Assembly: GCA_003151895.1 (NCBI GenBank)
Contig: PLYX01000106.1
Coordinates: 1 to 14,507, forward strand
From: Solirubrobacterales bacterium
GTDB lineage: Bacteria > Actinomycetota > Thermoleophilia > Solirubrobacterales > Solirubrobacteraceae
DNA: 14,507 nt
Reading direction: 5' to 3'
Shown: in pieces, positions 14,405-14,507 of the stretch
Numbering within the stretch: the first letter of the stretch is position 1
Layout: the number at the start of each line of letters is the position of its first letter
Notes under the pieces: generated by a model
The model's database searches: none
Told to the model about the DNA's origin: nothing
Seen by the model: only the letters and a program-made list of their open reading frames with translations
Position numbers and translations under genes: made by a program

Positions 14405-14507
14405 GTGGACACGCTCATCACCACCGAGGATCTAGCACCCGAGGAGCTTGAGGCACTCCGCGCCGCTGGCGCGTGGTACGCCAAGTACCACGCCGTGCGC
14501 ATCGCCG
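14405..14507 (+). CDS. Unidentified gene, N-terminal 34 codons only
   Basis: A plus-strand frame opens at GTG 14405 and runs off the right edge, reading MDTLITTEDLAPEELEALRA then AGAWYAKYHAVRIA. It looks like real coding sequence: acidic, helix-forming and free of stops, next to a divergent promoter region. I do not recognise the family. It would be expressed opposite to the restriction enzyme and might be a partner or regulator, but nothing in the visible part shows this. Confidence 0.55.
   Translation, partial: MDTLITTEDLAPEELEALRAAGAWYAKYHAVRIA

Overview
The window looks like chromosomal DNA of a high-GC actinobacterium, possibly of the Thermoleophilia/Solirubrobacter type. The signs are GC-rich codons, GTG starts, 4-base GTGA gene overlaps, promoters whose -10 box lies almost on the start codon (leaderless mRNAs), and the mix of families. 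The lineage is inferred, not demonstrated. Almost every gene is on the minus strand, so most units read right to left.

Positions 1-5654 hold housekeeping genes: the first 52 codons of a TypA/BipA GTPase, a class III PLP aminotransferase, a DEAD-box RNA helicase, and a divergent pair for membrane lipid modification (a delta-9-type fatty acid desaturase on the minus strand and a cyclopropane-fatty-acyl-phospholipid synthase on the plus strand). The gap between the aminotransferase and the helicase contains a 59-bp tandem duplication with four MarR-type operator-like sites.

Positions 5599-8751 are signalling and toxin-antitoxin genes. A diguanylate cyclase has an N-terminal CarH-like B12-binding module that keeps the adenosyl-sensing Trp-x9-Glu-His motif but lacks the usual lower-ligand His. 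It is preceded by a candidate 35-codon leader ORF that overlaps its start. Next comes a tightly overlapped operon (VapB-like antitoxin, PIN-domain VapC toxin, small glutaredoxin/GST-N-like protein). An AbrB-type antitoxin follows, whose expected Doc toxin appears to survive only as a broken remnant.

Positions 8752-9081 hold no convincing gene but much structure: a leaderless promoter, a tRNA-Met(CAT) 3'-part remnant that could be an attachment site, hairpins and a long palindrome. To its right are an unrecognised 415-residue protein and a 1271-residue single-chain type IIG-like restriction-methylation enzyme (PD-(D/E)xK nuclease, N6-adenine methyltransferase, C-terminal specificity region). 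A divergent gene is cut by the window end. The orientation of the tRNA remnant fits the left edge of an integrated island carrying the restriction enzyme, but no integrase is visible. Two nearly identical 21-bp palindromes bracket the unrecognised gene.

The best candidates for undescribed biology are the His-less B12-like cyclase with its leader ORF, the palindrome-bracketed unknown gene beside the type IIG enzyme, and the MarR-like operator cluster with no regulator gene nearby.
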